From NCBI GenBank assembly GCA_026225945.1, contig JAMJFZ010001137.1, positions 434,001-498,000 on the forward strand: a DNA stretch of 64,000 bases, written 5' to 3'. This document shows, piece after piece, positions 6,884 to 19,933 of the stretch. Each line of letters opens with the position of its first letter. The first letter of the stretch is position 1. The translations under genes were made by a program, and so were the position numbers. The DNA is from Cricetomys ansorgei (Eukaryota; Chordata; Mammalia; Rodentia; Nesomyidae). The notes beneath the pieces were generated by a model. The model had not been told where the DNA came from. It did no database searches and saw nothing but the letters and a program-made list of their open reading frames with translations.

Positions 6884-6949
6884 ACATTTCCTTTGCTTTC
6901 CTTTCGTTTCCTTTCCTTGTCTTTTCTATTCATTCCCTTTCAGTTTTTT
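6884..6949 (+). repeat. Pyrimidine tract in subunit B
   Basis: A C/T-rich tract with repeated TTTCC and TTTCG words ending in a six-T run, at the place matching the A tract. Likely the tail of a minus-strand SINE. Confidence 0.85.
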
Positions 6950-7047
6950 GAGATAGGATCTATCTGAGCTCCCCTCACAGACAACCCATGCTTCTGCTTC
7001 AAGCACTGTTGCAGCTCGGTGACAGGCCCATGTCCACAAGCGTGGCA
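6950..7047 (-). mobile_element. Degenerate B1-like SINE in subunit B
   Basis: The segment starts gagataggatctatctgag directly after a T run, as at the tail end of a reverse-complement B1, and ends gacaggcccatgtccacaag. Same position as in A. Confidence 0.45.
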
Positions 7048-7137
7048 GAACGTTTCTACCAGCAATGAAGAAATCAGATGATGGAGATGTGCTGGCATCC
7101 AAAGGGAGAGTTGTTTTCTACAAAATCACCTCCAGAG

Positions 7138-7253
7138 CATTTATGATGCCTGCTTGCCCTAGCAGGGGCCTGGATTCAGTACTCAGTGTCTACATGCTAG
7201 CTCCTACATGTGGCTACCGTTCCAGTGGTTCCAACATCCAGTCTGCTGACCCT
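7138..7253 (+). mobile_element. B2/B3-like SINE fragment in subunit B
   Basis: The words ggggcctggattcagtactc, tctacatgctagctcc and ttccagtggttccaacatcc, ending ctgctgaccc, match the B3-type SINE body more closely than the A copy does. Same orientation and place as in A. Confidence 0.6.
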
Positions 7254-7414
7254 TGAAAGAAGCAGCTGGTGTAAGTGAAAAAGCTGACATTGACCCATAA
7301 TGGAGGAGGGCTCCTTGATCTTGCCTACTGCAAAGATGCAAAGGGGAGCATCAGCCACAAGTTCCTGTGAGCAGAAAGAACCCGGGACAAAACAGGAAGG
7401 GGTTCGTGGAATTT

Positions 7415-10400
7415 AGAACAGGGACCCAGTGGCTCAGCAGAAGGATCAGGAGTCACGGGTGGGAGTGCAAATGAGCAGGGTCTGAAGAAGGGAGGTTTTC
7501 AGGGCAGCGAGAAGAGGCTATCCATGTGTCCCGAAGGGTCCCTGAATGGATTCTCTGAACCCTTCTGCCCCAGCAATGAGCTTGTTTGCTCATTGCTGGG
7601 GCAGAAGGGTTCAGAGTCCAGGCGTGAAGGAGCCTCCGTGGAAGTTGCCTGCCTCCGCAGAGTTAGCCAGGAGCCAAATGTTGGCACTTGAGCCCCAGTT
7701 GAAAGTTACTGCCTTGGTCTCAAGCCGGTCTGGAAGCTTAACCCTCGCGTCACAGGGGACTGGAGATGTTTTGGAAGGCATTTGCATGCCTGTGTCTCAG
7801 GGAAACACGGTCGGTTTGCCCGAAATAGTGGATTCCGTGATTGGAACAGTGCATGGCGTTTCTCGATTTACAGGACAAAGTCAGAAATGAACACCACATC
7901 CTGAGGGGATCGTCGTGGGCTTGGAAAGATCATTGACATCTGTTCTTGGCAAAAGGGGTCATAAAATAAAATGGCCAAAGCGGCTGTTTACAAGTCCGAA
8001 GTGACCCTACAATATTTGATTCAGGACCCACAAAATACCGACTCTCCACAATCACTACGGTCTGATCACGATCTGCTGTCGAGCATGATTCAGTCAGCTG
8101 TGACTTGTTTCTACACAGTGGTTGTCAAACTTCCTGCTGACTGCCACACTTGAAGACAATTCCTCGTGTTGTGAGAACCCCAACAATGAAATTATTCTGT
8201 TGCTAACTTGTAAGTGTTGTTTTGCAAAGCTACTTCTATCAAACGTATTGCAAATGTCTGACATGCAGCAGTTCTTAATCGAAACCTGGGACACAGTCCC
8301 TCAAGCCCCAACTGGCTTGAGCCCCTCAGCATGAGAATTGCTGGCCTATATGCACAGGCCCTTTTATAACCTTTGGTTTCCTTTAAGTGGTTGAGTGTTC
8401 AGAATCAAACCCAGGACTTTGTGAATACTTGAGAGGTACGACCCGAACCTTTTCTTCCTTTTTTCCTTTTCATTTCTTTTCCTTCTTTCTTTTCTATTGT
8501 TTCGTTTCTAAATTTCCGAGTCAGGATCGTTCCTGGTTCTCTGCTCATACATTCCATCCTTCCGACTCAGTCACCCTTGTGTTTCGGTACAGGCTGTGTC
8601 CCCAAGCATTGCAGACCTTCTTCCAAACAATGATGGGATCAGAAGGTGGAGATGTGCAGGCATCATATATGAGAATTTTTTTCTCCAAGAAAACCTGCAA
8701 GCGTTTATGATGTCTGAGTGACCTCGCAGGGGCCTGGATTCAGTCCTCAGCATCTAGATGGTAGCCGCTCTATGTGGCTACCTTTGCAGAAGTTCCAACA
8801 TCCACATTGGTGACCCCTGCAGAGACCAGCTCCTGTAAGTTAAAAAGCTGACATTGACCCGTAATGGTGGAGGGCTCCTTGATCTTGCCCCGGGGAAAAA
8901 AGCAAAGAGTAGAGTCAGCCACAAGATCTTGTAAGCAGAAAGAACCAGGGAAAGGACCGGAAGGGGTTCCTGGAATTTTAGAGAGAGGACCCTGGGGCTC
9001 AGCAGGAGGATCAGGACGCACGGGTGAGGGTGCGCCTGAGCATAGTCAGAAGAAGGGAGGTTCTCATGGCGGCGAGAAGAGGCTCACCACGTGTCCAGAA
9101 GGGTCCTTGAATGAATTCTCTGAACCCTTCTGCCCCAGCCATGAGCAGTTACTGCTCATGGCTGGGGCAGAAGGGTTCAGAGGGCAACCATGAAGGCAAC
9201 TCCCTGGAAGCTGCCTGCCTCCGCAGTGGCAGTCTGCTGCCACACGGTGGCGCACGTGTCCCACTTGATAGTAACTGCATCTGTCTCAAGCTGGTCTGGA
9301 GGCTGAACCCTAGCTTCACAGGGGACTGGAGATGTTTTTGAAGCCATTCACATGATTGTGTCTCATGGACACACAGTCGGTTTGCCCGAAATAGTGTATT
9401 CCATGGTGGGAACAACGCATGGCGCTTCTCGAGTTACAGGACAAAGTTCAGAAATGAACACCACATCCTGAGGGGATCAGCGTTGGGTTCGAAAGAACAT
9501 TGACACCTGTTCATGGCAAAAGGGGTCATAAAGAGAAATGACCAAAGTGGCTGTTTACATGTCCGAAATGCCCCTACAATATTTGATTCAGGACCCCCAG
9601 TATAGCAAGTCTCCACAATCACTAAGGGCTGATCATGATCTGCTATGGAGCATGATTCACTCAGGTGTGACTTATTTCTACACAGTGGTTCTCAACCTTC
9701 CTAAGACCGCCACACTTGAATACACTTTCTCGTGTTGTGGGGACCCCGATAATGAAGTTCTTCTGTTGCTAATTAGCAACTTTTGTTTTGCGAAGCAACT
9801 TGTATGAATCTTAATGCAAATGTCTGACACGCAGCAGTTCTTAATCGAATCCTGGGACAATGTTCTTCACGCTCCACATTGGTTGTGCCCGCTGCATGAG
9901 AATTGCTGCCTCATATGCACAGGCCCTGTTAGAACCTTCTGTTTCTCTTAAGTGTTTGGGTGCTCAGGATCAAACCCAGGACTTTGTGAATCCTGGAGAG
10001 GTACGATCCAAACATTTCCTTTGCTTTCCTTTCGTTTCCTTTCCTTGTCTTTTCTATTCATTCCCTTTCAGTTTTTTGAGATAGGATCTATCTGAGCTCC
10101 CCTCACAGACAACCCATGCTTCTGCTTCAAGCACTGTTGCAGCTCGGTGACAGGCCCATGTCCACAAGCGTGGCAGAACGTTTTTACCAGCAATGAAGAA
10201 ATCAGATGATGGAGATGTGCTGGCATCCAAAGGGAGAGTTGTTTTCTACAAAATCACCTCCAGAGCATTTATGATGCCTGCTTGCCCTAGCAGGGGCCTG
10301 GATTCAGTACTCAGTGTCTACATGCTAGCTCCTACATGTGGCTACCGTTCCAGTGGTTCCAACATCCAGTCTGCTGACCCTTGAAAGAAGCAGCTGGTGT

Positions 10401-10543
10401 AAGTGAAAAAGCTGACATTGACCCATAATGGAGGAGGGCTCCTTGATCTTGCCTACTGCAAAGATGCAAAGGGGAGCATCAGCCACAAGTTCCTGTGAGC
10501 AGAAAGAACCCGGGACAAAACAGGAAGGGGTTCGTGGAATTTA
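7415..10543 (+). repeat. HOR copy 2
   Basis: Subunit A 7415-8979, B 8980-10543. Hairpins at 7553-7616 and 9118-9182. It has a one-base insertion near 8137 (cctgctgac for cctgcgac), tccctc for tcgctc near 8299 and a C-to-T change near 10184. It shares ggttcc (near 10356) with copy 1, where all later copies have ggttcg. Confidence 0.95.
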
Positions 10544-13500
10544 AGAACAGGGACCCAGTGGCTCAGCAGAAGGATCAGGAGTCACGGGTGGGAGTGCAAA
10601 TGAGCAGGGTCTGAAGAAGGGAGGTTTTCAGGGCAGCGAGAAGAGGCTATCCATGTGTCCCGAAGGGTCCCTGAATGGATTCTCTGAACCCTTCTGCCCC
10701 AGCAATGAGCTTGTTTGCTCATTGCTGGGGCAGAAGGGTTCAGAGTCCAGGCGTGAAGGAGCCTCCGTGGAAGTTGCCTGCCTCCGCAGAGTTAGCCAGG
10801 AGCCAAATGTTGGCACTTGAGCCCCAGTTGAAAGTTACTGCCTTGGTCTCAAGCCGGTCTGGAAGCTTAACCCTCGCGTCACAGGGGACTGGAGATGTTT
10901 TGGAAGGCATTTGCATGCCTGTGTCTCAGGGAAACACGGTCGGTTTGCCCGAAATAGTGGATTCCGTGATTGGAACAGTGCATGGCGTTTCTCGATTTAC
11001 AGGACAAAGTCAGAAATGAACACCACATCCTGAGGGGATCGTCGTGGGCTTGGAAAGATCATTGACATCTGTTCTTGGCAAAAGGGGTCATAAAATAAAA
11101 TGGCCAAAGCGGCTGTTTACAAGTCCGAAGTGACCCTACAATATTTGATTCAGGACCCACAAAATACCGACTCTCCACAATCACTACGGTCTGATCACGA
11201 TCTGCTGTCGAGCATGATTCAGTCAGCTGTGACTTGTTTCTACACAGTGGTTGTCAAACTTCCTGCGACTGCCACACTTGAAGACAATTCCTCGTGTTGT
11301 GAGAACCCCAACAATGAAATTATTCTGTTGCTAACTTGTAAGTGTTGTTTTGCAAAGCTACTTCTATCAAACGTATTGCAAATGTCTGACATGCAGCAGT
11401 TCTTAATCGAAACCTGGGACACAGTCGCTCAAGCCCCAACTGGCTTGAGCCCCTCAGCATGAGAATTGCTGGCCTATATGCACAGGCCCTTTTATAACCT
11501 TTGGTTTCCTTTAAGTGGTTGAGTGTTCAGAATCAAACCCAGGACTTTGTGAATACTTGAGAGGTACGACCCGAACCTTTTCTTCCTTTTTTCCTTTTCA
11601 TTTCTTTTCCTTCTTTCTTTTCTATTGTTTCGTTTCTAAATTTCCGAGTCAGGATCGTTCCTGGTTCTCTGCTCATACATTCCATCCTTCCGACTCAGTC
11701 ACCCTTGTGTTTCGGTACAGGCTGTGTCCCCAAGCATTGCAGACCTTCTTCCAAACAATGATGGGATCAGAAGGTGGAGATGTGCAGGCATCATATATGA
11801 GAATTTTTTTCTCCAAGAAAACCTGCAAGCGTTTATGATGTCTGAGTGACCTCGCAGGGGCCTGGATTCAGTCCTCAGCATCTAGATGGTAGCCGCTCTA
11901 TGTGGCTACCTTTGCAGAAGTTCCAACATCCACATTGGTGACCCCTGCAGAGACCAGCTCCTGTAAGTTAAAAAGCTGACATTGACCCGTAATGGTGGAG
12001 GGCTCCTTGATCTTGCCCCGGGGAAAAAAGCAAAGAGTAGAGTCAGCCACAAGATCTTGTAAGCAGAAAGAACCAGGGAAAGGACCGGAAGGGGTTCCTG
12101 GAATTTTAGAGAGAGGACCCTGGGGCTCAGCAGGAGGATCAGGACGCACGGGTGAGGGTGCGCCTGAGCATAGTCAGAAGAAGGGAGGTTCTCATGGCGG
12201 CGAGAAGAGGCTCACCACGTGTCCAGAAGGGTCCTTGAATGAATTCTCTGAACCCTTCTGCCCCAGCCATGAGCAGTTACTGCTCATGGCTGGGGCAGAA
12301 GGGTTCAGAGGGCAACCATGAAGGCAACTCCCTGGAAGCTGCCTGCCTCCGCAGTGGCAGTCTGCTGCCACACGGTGGCGCACGTGTCCCACTTGATAGT
12401 AACTGCATCTGTCTCAAGCTGGTCTGGAGGCTGAACCCTAGCTTCACAGGGGACTGGAGATGTTTTTGAAGCCATTCACATGATTGTGTCTCATGGACAC
12501 ACAGTCGGTTTGCCCGAAATAGTGTATTCCATGGTGGGAACAACGCATGGCGCTTCTCGAGTTACAGGACAAAGTTCAGAAATGAACACCACATCCTGAG
12601 GGGATCAGCGTTGGGTTCGAAAGAACATTGACACCTGTTCATGGCAAAAGGGGTCATAAAGAGAAATGACCAAAGTGGCTGTTTACATGTCCGAAATGCC
12701 CCTACAATATTTGATTCAGGACCCCCAGTATAGCAAGTCTCCACAATCACTAAGGGCTGATCATGATCTGCTATGGAGCATGATTCACTCAGGTGTGACT
12801 TATTTCTACACAGTGGTTCTCAACCTTCCTAAGACCGCCACACTTGAATACACTTTCTCGTGTTGTGGGGACCCCGATAATGAAGTTCTTCTGTTGCTAA
12901 TTAGCAACTTTTGTTTTGCGAAGCAACTTGTATGAATCTTAATGCAAATGTCTGACACGCAGCAGTTCTTAATCGAATCCTGGGACAATGTTCTTCACGC
13001 TCCACATTGGTTGTGCCCGCTGCATGAGAATTGCTGCCTCATATGCACAGGCCCTGTTAGAACCTTCTGTTTCTCTTAAGTGTTTGGGTGCTCAGGATCA
13101 AACCCAGGACTTTGTGAATCCTGGAGAGGTACGATCCAAACATTTCCTTTGCTTTCCTTTCGTTTCCTTTCCTTGTCTTTTCTATTCATTCCCTTTCAGT
13201 TTTTTGAGATAGGATCTATCTGAGCTCCCCTCACAGACAACCCATGCTTCTGCTTCAAGCACTGTTGCAGCTCGGTGACAGGCCCATGTCCACAAGCGTG
13301 GCAGAACGTTTCTACCAGCAATGAAGAAATCAGATGATGGAGATGTGCTGGCATCCAAAGGGAGAGTTGTTTTCTACAAAATCACCTCCAGAGCATTTAT
13401 GATGCCTGCTTGCCCTAGCAGGGGCCTGGATTCAGTACTCAGTGTCTACATGCTAGCTCCTACATGTGGCTACCGTTCCAGTGGTTCGAACATCCAGTCT

Positions 13501-13671
13501 GCTGACCCTTGAAAGAAGCAGCTGGTGTAAGTGAAAAAGCTGACATTGACCCATAATGGAGGAGGGCTCCTTGATCTTGCCTACTGCAAAGATGCAAAGG
13601 GGAGCATCAGCCACAAGTTCCTGTGAGCAGAAAGAACCCGGGACAAAACAGGAAGGGGTTCGTGGAATTTA
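10544..13671 (+). repeat. HOR copy 3
   Basis: Subunit A 10544-12107, B 12108-13671. Hairpins at 10682-10745 and 12246-12310. First copy with the standard 3,128-bp length and with the ggttcg state; it keeps the left-side cagaagg state next to hairpin B. Confidence 0.95.
11427..11450. repeat. Small inverted repeat in subunit A (9-bp arms)
   Basis: GCTCAAGCC and GGCTTGAGC are separated by CCAACT (coordinates for copy 3). Copy 1 has one changed base in the left arm and copy 2 pairs over only eight bases. Subunit B lacks it. Confidence 0.7.
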
Positions 13672-16600
13672 AGAACAGGGACCCAGTGGCTCAGCAGAAG
13701 GATCAGGAGTCACGGGTGGGAGTGCAAATGAGCAGGGTCTGAAGAAGGGAGGTTTTCAGGGCAGCGAGAAGAGGCTATCCATGTGTCCCGAAGGGTCCCT
13801 GAATGGATTCTCTGAACCCTTCTGCCCCAGCAATGAGCTTGTTTGCTCATTGCTGGGGCAGAAGGGTTCAGAGTCCAGGCGTGAAGGAGCCTCCGTGGAA
13901 GTTGCCTGCCTCCGCAGAGTTAGCCAGGAGCCAAATGTTGGCACTTGAGCCCCAGTTGAAAGTTACTGCCTTGGTCTCAAGCCGGTCTGGAAGCTTAACC
14001 CTCGCGTCACAGGGGACTGGAGATGTTTTGGAAGGCATTTGCATGCCTGTGTCTCAGGGAAACACGGTCGGTTTGCCCGAAATAGTGGATTCCGTGATTG
14101 GAACAGTGCATGGCGTTTCTCGAGTTACAGGACAAAGTCAGAAATGAACACCACATCCTGAGGGGATCGTCGTGGGCTTGGAAAGATCATTGACATCTGT
14201 TCTTGGCAAAAGGGGTCATAAAATAAAATGGCCAAAGCGGCTGTTTACAAGTCCGAAGTGACCCTACAATATTTGATTCAGGACCCACAAAATACCGACT
14301 CTCCACAATCACTACGGTCTGATCACGATCTGCTGTCGAGCATGATTCAGTCAGCTGTGACTTGTTTCTACACAGTGGTTGTCAAACTTCCTGCGACTGC
14401 CACACTTGAAGACAATTCCTCGTGTTGTGAGAACCCCAACAATGAAATTATTCTGTTGCTAACTTGTAAGTGTTGTTTTGCAAAGCTACTTCTATCAAAC
14501 GTATTGCAAATGTCTGACATGCAGCAGTTCTTAATCGAAACCTGGGACACAGTCGCTCAAGCCCCAACTGGCTTGAGCCCCTCAGCATGAGAATTGCTGG
14601 CCTATATGCACAGGCCCTTTTATAACCTTTGGTTTCCTTTAAGTGGTTGAGTGTTCAGAATCAAACCCAGGACTTTGTGAATACTTGAGAGGTACGACCC
14701 GAACCTTTTCTTCCTTTTTTCCTTTTCATTTCTTTTATTTTTTTTTATTTCTATCTTTTTCTATTGTTCTAAATTTCCGAGTCAGGATCGTTCCTGGTTC
14801 TCTGCTCATACATTCCATCCTTCCGACTCAGTCACCCTTGTGTTTTCGGTACAGGCTGTGTCCCCAAGCATTGCAGACCTTCTTCCAAACAATGATGGGA
14901 TCAGAAGGTGGAGATGTGCAGGCATCATATATGAGAATTTTTTTCTCCAAGAAAACCTGCAAGCGTTTATGATGTCTGAGTGACCTCGCAGGGGCCTGGA
15001 TTCAGTCCTCAGCATCTAGATGGTAGCCGCTCTATGTGGCTACCTTTGCAGAAGTTCCAACATCCACATTGGTGACCCCTGCAGAGACCAGCTCCTGTAA
15101 GTTAAAAAGCTGACATTGACCCGTAATGGTGGAGGGCTCCTTGATCTTGCCCCGGGGAAAAAAGCAAAGAGTAGAGTCAGCCACAAGATCTTGTAAGCAG
15201 AAAGAACCAGGGAAAGGACCGGAAGGGGTTCCTGGAATTTTAGAGAGAGGACCCTGGGGCTCAGCAGGAGGATCAGGACGCACGGGTGAGGGTGCGCCTG
15301 AGCATAGTCAGAAGAAGGGAGGTTCTCATGGCGGCGAGAAGAGGCTCACCACGTGTCCAGAAGGGTCCTTGAATGAATTCTCTGAACCCTTCTGCCCCAG
15401 CCATGAGCAGTTACTGCTCATGGCTGGGGCAGAAGGGTTCAGAGGGCAACCATGAAGGCAACTCCCTGGAAGCTGCCTGCCTCCGCAGTGGCAGTCTGCT
15501 GCCACACGGTGGCGCACGTGTCCCACTTGATAGTAACTGCATCTGTCTCAAGCTGGTCTGGAGGCTGAACCCTAGCTTCACAGGGGACTGGAGATGTTTT
15601 TGAAGCCATTCACATGATTGTGTCTCATGGACACACAGTCGGTTTGCCCGAAATAGTGTATTCCATGGTGGGAACAACGCATGGCGCTTCTCGAGTTACA
15701 GGACAAAGTTCAGAAATGAACACCACATCCTGAGGGGATCAGCGTTGGGTTCGAAAGAACATTGACACCTGTTCATGGCAAAAGGGGTCATAAAGAGAAA
15801 TGACCAAAGTGGCTGTTTACATGTCCGAAATGCCCCTACAATATTTGATTCAGGACCCCCAGTATAGCAAGTCTCCACAATCACTAAGGGCTGATCATGA
15901 TCTGCTATGGAGCATGATTCACTCAGGTGTGACTTATTTCTACACAGTGGTTCTCAACCTTCCTAAGACCGCCACACTTGAATACACTTTCTCGTGTTGT
16001 GGGGACCCCGATAATGAAGTTCTTCTGTTGCTAATTAGCAACTTTTGTTTTGCGAAGCAACTTGTATGAATCTTAATGCAAATGTCTGACACGCAGCAGT
16101 TCTTAATCGAATCCTGGGACAATGTTCTTCACGCTCCACATTGGTTGTGCCCGCTGCATGAGAATTGCTGCCTCATATGCACAGGCCCTGTTAGAACCTT
16201 CTGTTTCTCTTAAGTGTTTGGGTGCTCAGGATCAAACCCAGGACTTTGTGAATCCTGGAGAGGTACGATCCAAACATTTCCTTTGCTTTCCTTTCGTTTC
16301 CTTTCCTTGTCTTTTCTATTCATTCCCTTTCAGTTTTTTGAGATAGGATCTATCTGAGCTCCCCTCACAGACAACCCATGCTTCTGCTTCAAGCACTGTT
16401 GCAGCTCGGTGACAGGCCCATGTCCACAAGCGTGGCAGAACGTTTCTACCAGCAATGAAGAAATCAGATGATGGAGATGTGCTGGCATCCAAAGGGAGAG
16501 TTGTTTTCTACAAAATCACCTCCAGAGCATTTATGATGCCTGCTTGCCCTAGCAGGGGCCTGGATTCAGTACTCAGTGTCTACATGCTAGCTCCTACATG

Positions 16601-16805
16601 TGGCTACCGTTCCAGTGGTTCGAACATCCAGTCTGCTGACCCTTGAAAGAAGCAGCTGGTGTAAGTGAAAAAGCTGACATTGACCCATAATGGAGGAGGG
16701 CTCCTTGATCTTGCCTACTGCAAAGATGCAAAGGGGAGCATCAGCCACAAGTTCCTGTGAGCAGAAAGAACCCGGGACAAAACAGGAAGGGGTTCGTGGA
16801 ATTTA
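13672..16805 (+). repeat. HOR copy 4 (variant pyrimidine tract, 3,134 bp)
   Basis: Subunit A 13672-15241, B 15242-16805. Hairpins at 13810-13873 and 15380-15444. The pyrimidine tract of A (14732-14771) is rearranged into a long T run and is five bases longer. An extra T sits near 14842. It carries cgagtt near 14122 like copy 1, although copies 2 and 3 between them have cgattt. Confidence 0.95.
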
Positions 16806-19800
16806 AGAACAGGGACCCAGTGGCTCAGCAGAAGGATCAGGAGTCACGGGTGGGAGTGCAAATGAGCAGGGTCTGAAGAAGGGAGGTTTTCAGGGCAGCG
16901 AGAAGAGGCTATCCATGTGTCCCGAAGGGTCCCTGAATGGATTCTCTGAACCCTTCTGCCCCAGCAATGAGCTTGTTTGCTCATTGCTGGGGCAGAAGGG
17001 TTCAGAGTCCAGGCGTGAAGGAGCCTCCGTGGAAGTTGCCTGCCTCCGCAGAGTTAGCCAGGAGCCAAATGTTGGCACTTGAGCCCCAGTTGAAAGTTAC
17101 TGCCTTGGTCTCAAGCCGGTCTGGAAGCTTAACCCTCGCGTCACAGGGGACTGGAGATGTTTTGGAAGGCATTTGCATGCCTGTGTCTCAGGGAAACACG
17201 GTCGGTTTGCCCGAAATAGTGGATTCCGTGATTGGAACAGTGCATGGCGTTTCTCGATTTACAGGACAAAGTCAGAAATGAACACCACATCCTGAGGGGA
17301 TCGTCGTGGGCTTGGAAAGATCATTGACATCTGTTCTTGGCAAAAGGGGTCATAAAATAAAATGGCCAAAGCGGCTGTTTACAAGTCCGAAGTGACCCTA
17401 CAATATTTGATTCAGGACCCACAAAATACCGACTCTCCACAATCACTACGGTCTGATCACGATCTGCTGTCGAGCATGATTCAGTCAGCTGTGACTTGTT
17501 TCTACACAGTGGTTGTCAAACTTCCTGCGACTGCCACACTTGAAGACAATTCCTCGTGTTGTGAGAACCCCAACAATGAAATTATTCTGTTGCTAACTTG
17601 TAAGTGTTGTTTTGCAAAGCTACTTCTATCAAACGTATTGCAAATGTCTGACATGCAGCAGTTCTTAATCGAAACCTGGGACACAGTCGCTCAAGCCCCA
17701 ACTGGCTTGAGCCCCTCAGCATGAGAATTGCTGGCCTATATGCACAGGCCCTTTTATAACCTTTGGTTTCCTTTAAGTGGTTGAGTGTTCAGAATCAAAC
17801 CCAGGACTTTGTGAATACTTGAGAGGTACGACCCGAACCTTTTCTTCCTTTTTTCCTTTTCATTTCTTTTCCTTCTTTCTTTTCTATTGTTTCGTTTCTA
17901 AATTTCCGAGTCAGGATCGTTCCTGGTTCTCTGCTCATACATTCCATCCTTCCGACTCAGTCACCCTTGTGTTTCGGTACAGGCTGTGTCCCCAAGCATT
18001 GCAGACCTTCTTCCAAACAATGATGGGATCAGAAGGTGGAGATGTGCAGGCATCATATATGAGAATTTTTTTCTCCAAGAAAACCTGCAAGCGTTTATGA
18101 TGTCTGAGTGACCTCGCAGGGGCCTGGATTCAGTCCTCAGCATCTAGATGGTAGCCGCTCTATGTGGCTACCTTTGCAGAAGTTCCAACATCCACATTGG
18201 TGACCCCTGCAGAGACCAGCTCCTGTAAGTTAAAAAGCTGACATTGACCCGTAATGGTGGAGGGCTCCTTGATCTTGCCCCGGGGAAAAAAGCAAAGAGT
18301 AGAGTCAGCCACAAGATCTTGTAAGCAGAAAGAACCAGGGAAAGGACCGGAAGGGGTTCCTGGAATTTTAGAGAGAGGACCCTGGGGCTCAGCAGGAGGA
18401 TCAGGACGCACGGGTGAGGGTGCGCCTGAGCATAGTCAGAAGAAGGGAGGTTCTCATGGCGGCGAGAAGAGGCTCACCACGTGTCCGGAAGGGTCCTTGA
18501 ATGAATTCTCTGAACCCTTCTGCCCCAGCCATGAGCAGTTACTGCTCATGGCTGGGGCAGAAGGGTTCAGAGGGCAACCATGAAGGCAACTCCCTGGAAG
18601 CTGCCTGCCTCCGCAGTGGCAGTCTGCTGCCACACGGTGGCGCACGTGTCCCACTTGATAGTAACTGCATCTGTCTCAAGCTGGTCTGGAGGCTGAACCC
18701 TAGCTTCACAGGGGACTGGAGATGTTTTTGAAGCCATTCACATGATTGTGTCTCATGGACACACAGTCGGTTTGCCCGAAATAGTGTATTCCATGGTGGG
18801 AACAACGCATGGCGCTTCTCGAGTTACAGGACAAAGTTCAGAAATGAACACCACATCCTGAGGGGATCAGCGTTGGGTTCGAAAGAACATTGACACCTGT
18901 TCATGGCAAAAGGGGTCATAAAGAGAAATGACCAAAGTGGCTGTTTACATGTCCGAAATGCCCCTACAATATTTGATTCAGGACCCCCAGTATAGCAAGT
19001 CTCCACAATCACTAAGGGCTGATCATGATCTGCTATGGAGCATGATTCACTCAGGTGTGACTTATTTCTACACAGTGGTTCTCAACCTTCCTAAGACCGC
19101 CACACTTGAATACACTTTCTCGTGTTGTGGGGACCCCGATAATGAAGTTCTTCTGTTGCTAATTAGCAACTTTTGTTTTGCGAAGCAACTTGTATGAATC
19201 TTAATGCAAATGTCTGACACGCAGCAGTTCTTAATCGAATCCTGGGACAATGTTCTTCACGCTCCACATTGGTTGTGCCCGCTGCATGAGAATTGCTGCC
19301 TCATATGCACAGGCCCTGTTAGAACCTTCTGTTTCTCTTAAGTGTTTGGGTGCTCAGGATCAAACCCAGGACTTTGTGAATCCTGGAGAGGTACGATCCA
19401 AACATTTCCTTTGCTTTCCTTTCGTTTCCTTTCCTTGTCTTTTCTATTCATTCCCTTTCAGTTTTTTGAGATAGGATCTATCTGAGCTCCCCTCACAGAC
19501 AACCCATGCTTCTGCTTCAAGCACTGTTGCAGCTCGGTGACAGGCCCATGTCCACAAGCGTGGCAGAACGTTTCTACCAGCAATGAAGAAATCAGATGAT
19601 GGAGATGTGCTGGCATCCAAAGGGAGAGTTGTTTTCTACAAAATCACCTCCAGAGCATTTATGATGCCTGCTTGCCCTAGCAGGGGCCTGGATTCAGTAC
19701 TCAGTGTCTACATGCTAGCTCCTACATGTGGCTACCGTTCCAGTGGTTCGAACATCCAGTCTGCTGACCCTTGAAAGAAGCAGCTGGTGTAAGTGAAAAA

Positions 19801-19933
19801 GCTGACATTGACCCATAATGGAGGAGGGCTCCTTGATCTTGCCTACTGCAAAGATGCAAAGGGGAGCATCAGCCACAAGTTCCTGTGAGCAGAAAGAACC
19901 CGGGACAAAACAGGAAGGGGTTCGTGGAATTTA
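16806..19933 (+). repeat. HOR copy 5
   Basis: Subunit A 16806-18369, B 18370-19933. Hairpins at 16944-17007 and 18508-18572. It has cggaagg near 18486, the state of copies 7-19, while copies 1-4 and 6 have cagaagg. Confidence 0.95.

Larger units (their letters stand above)
4286..7414 (+). repeat. HOR copy 1 (array edge, most diverged)
   Basis: Subunit A 4286-5851, subunit B 5852-7414. Hairpins at 4424-4487 (A) and 5990-6054 (B). Differences from the common type: cacagg for cacggg near 4327, one C lost near 4601, gtgacggg for gtgattgg near 4710, cgagtt for cgattt near 4736, cgccca for cgctca near 5168, three extra bases near 5635 and one A lost near 7414. This excess of private changes fits an array edge less reached by homogenisation. 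Confidence 0.95.
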
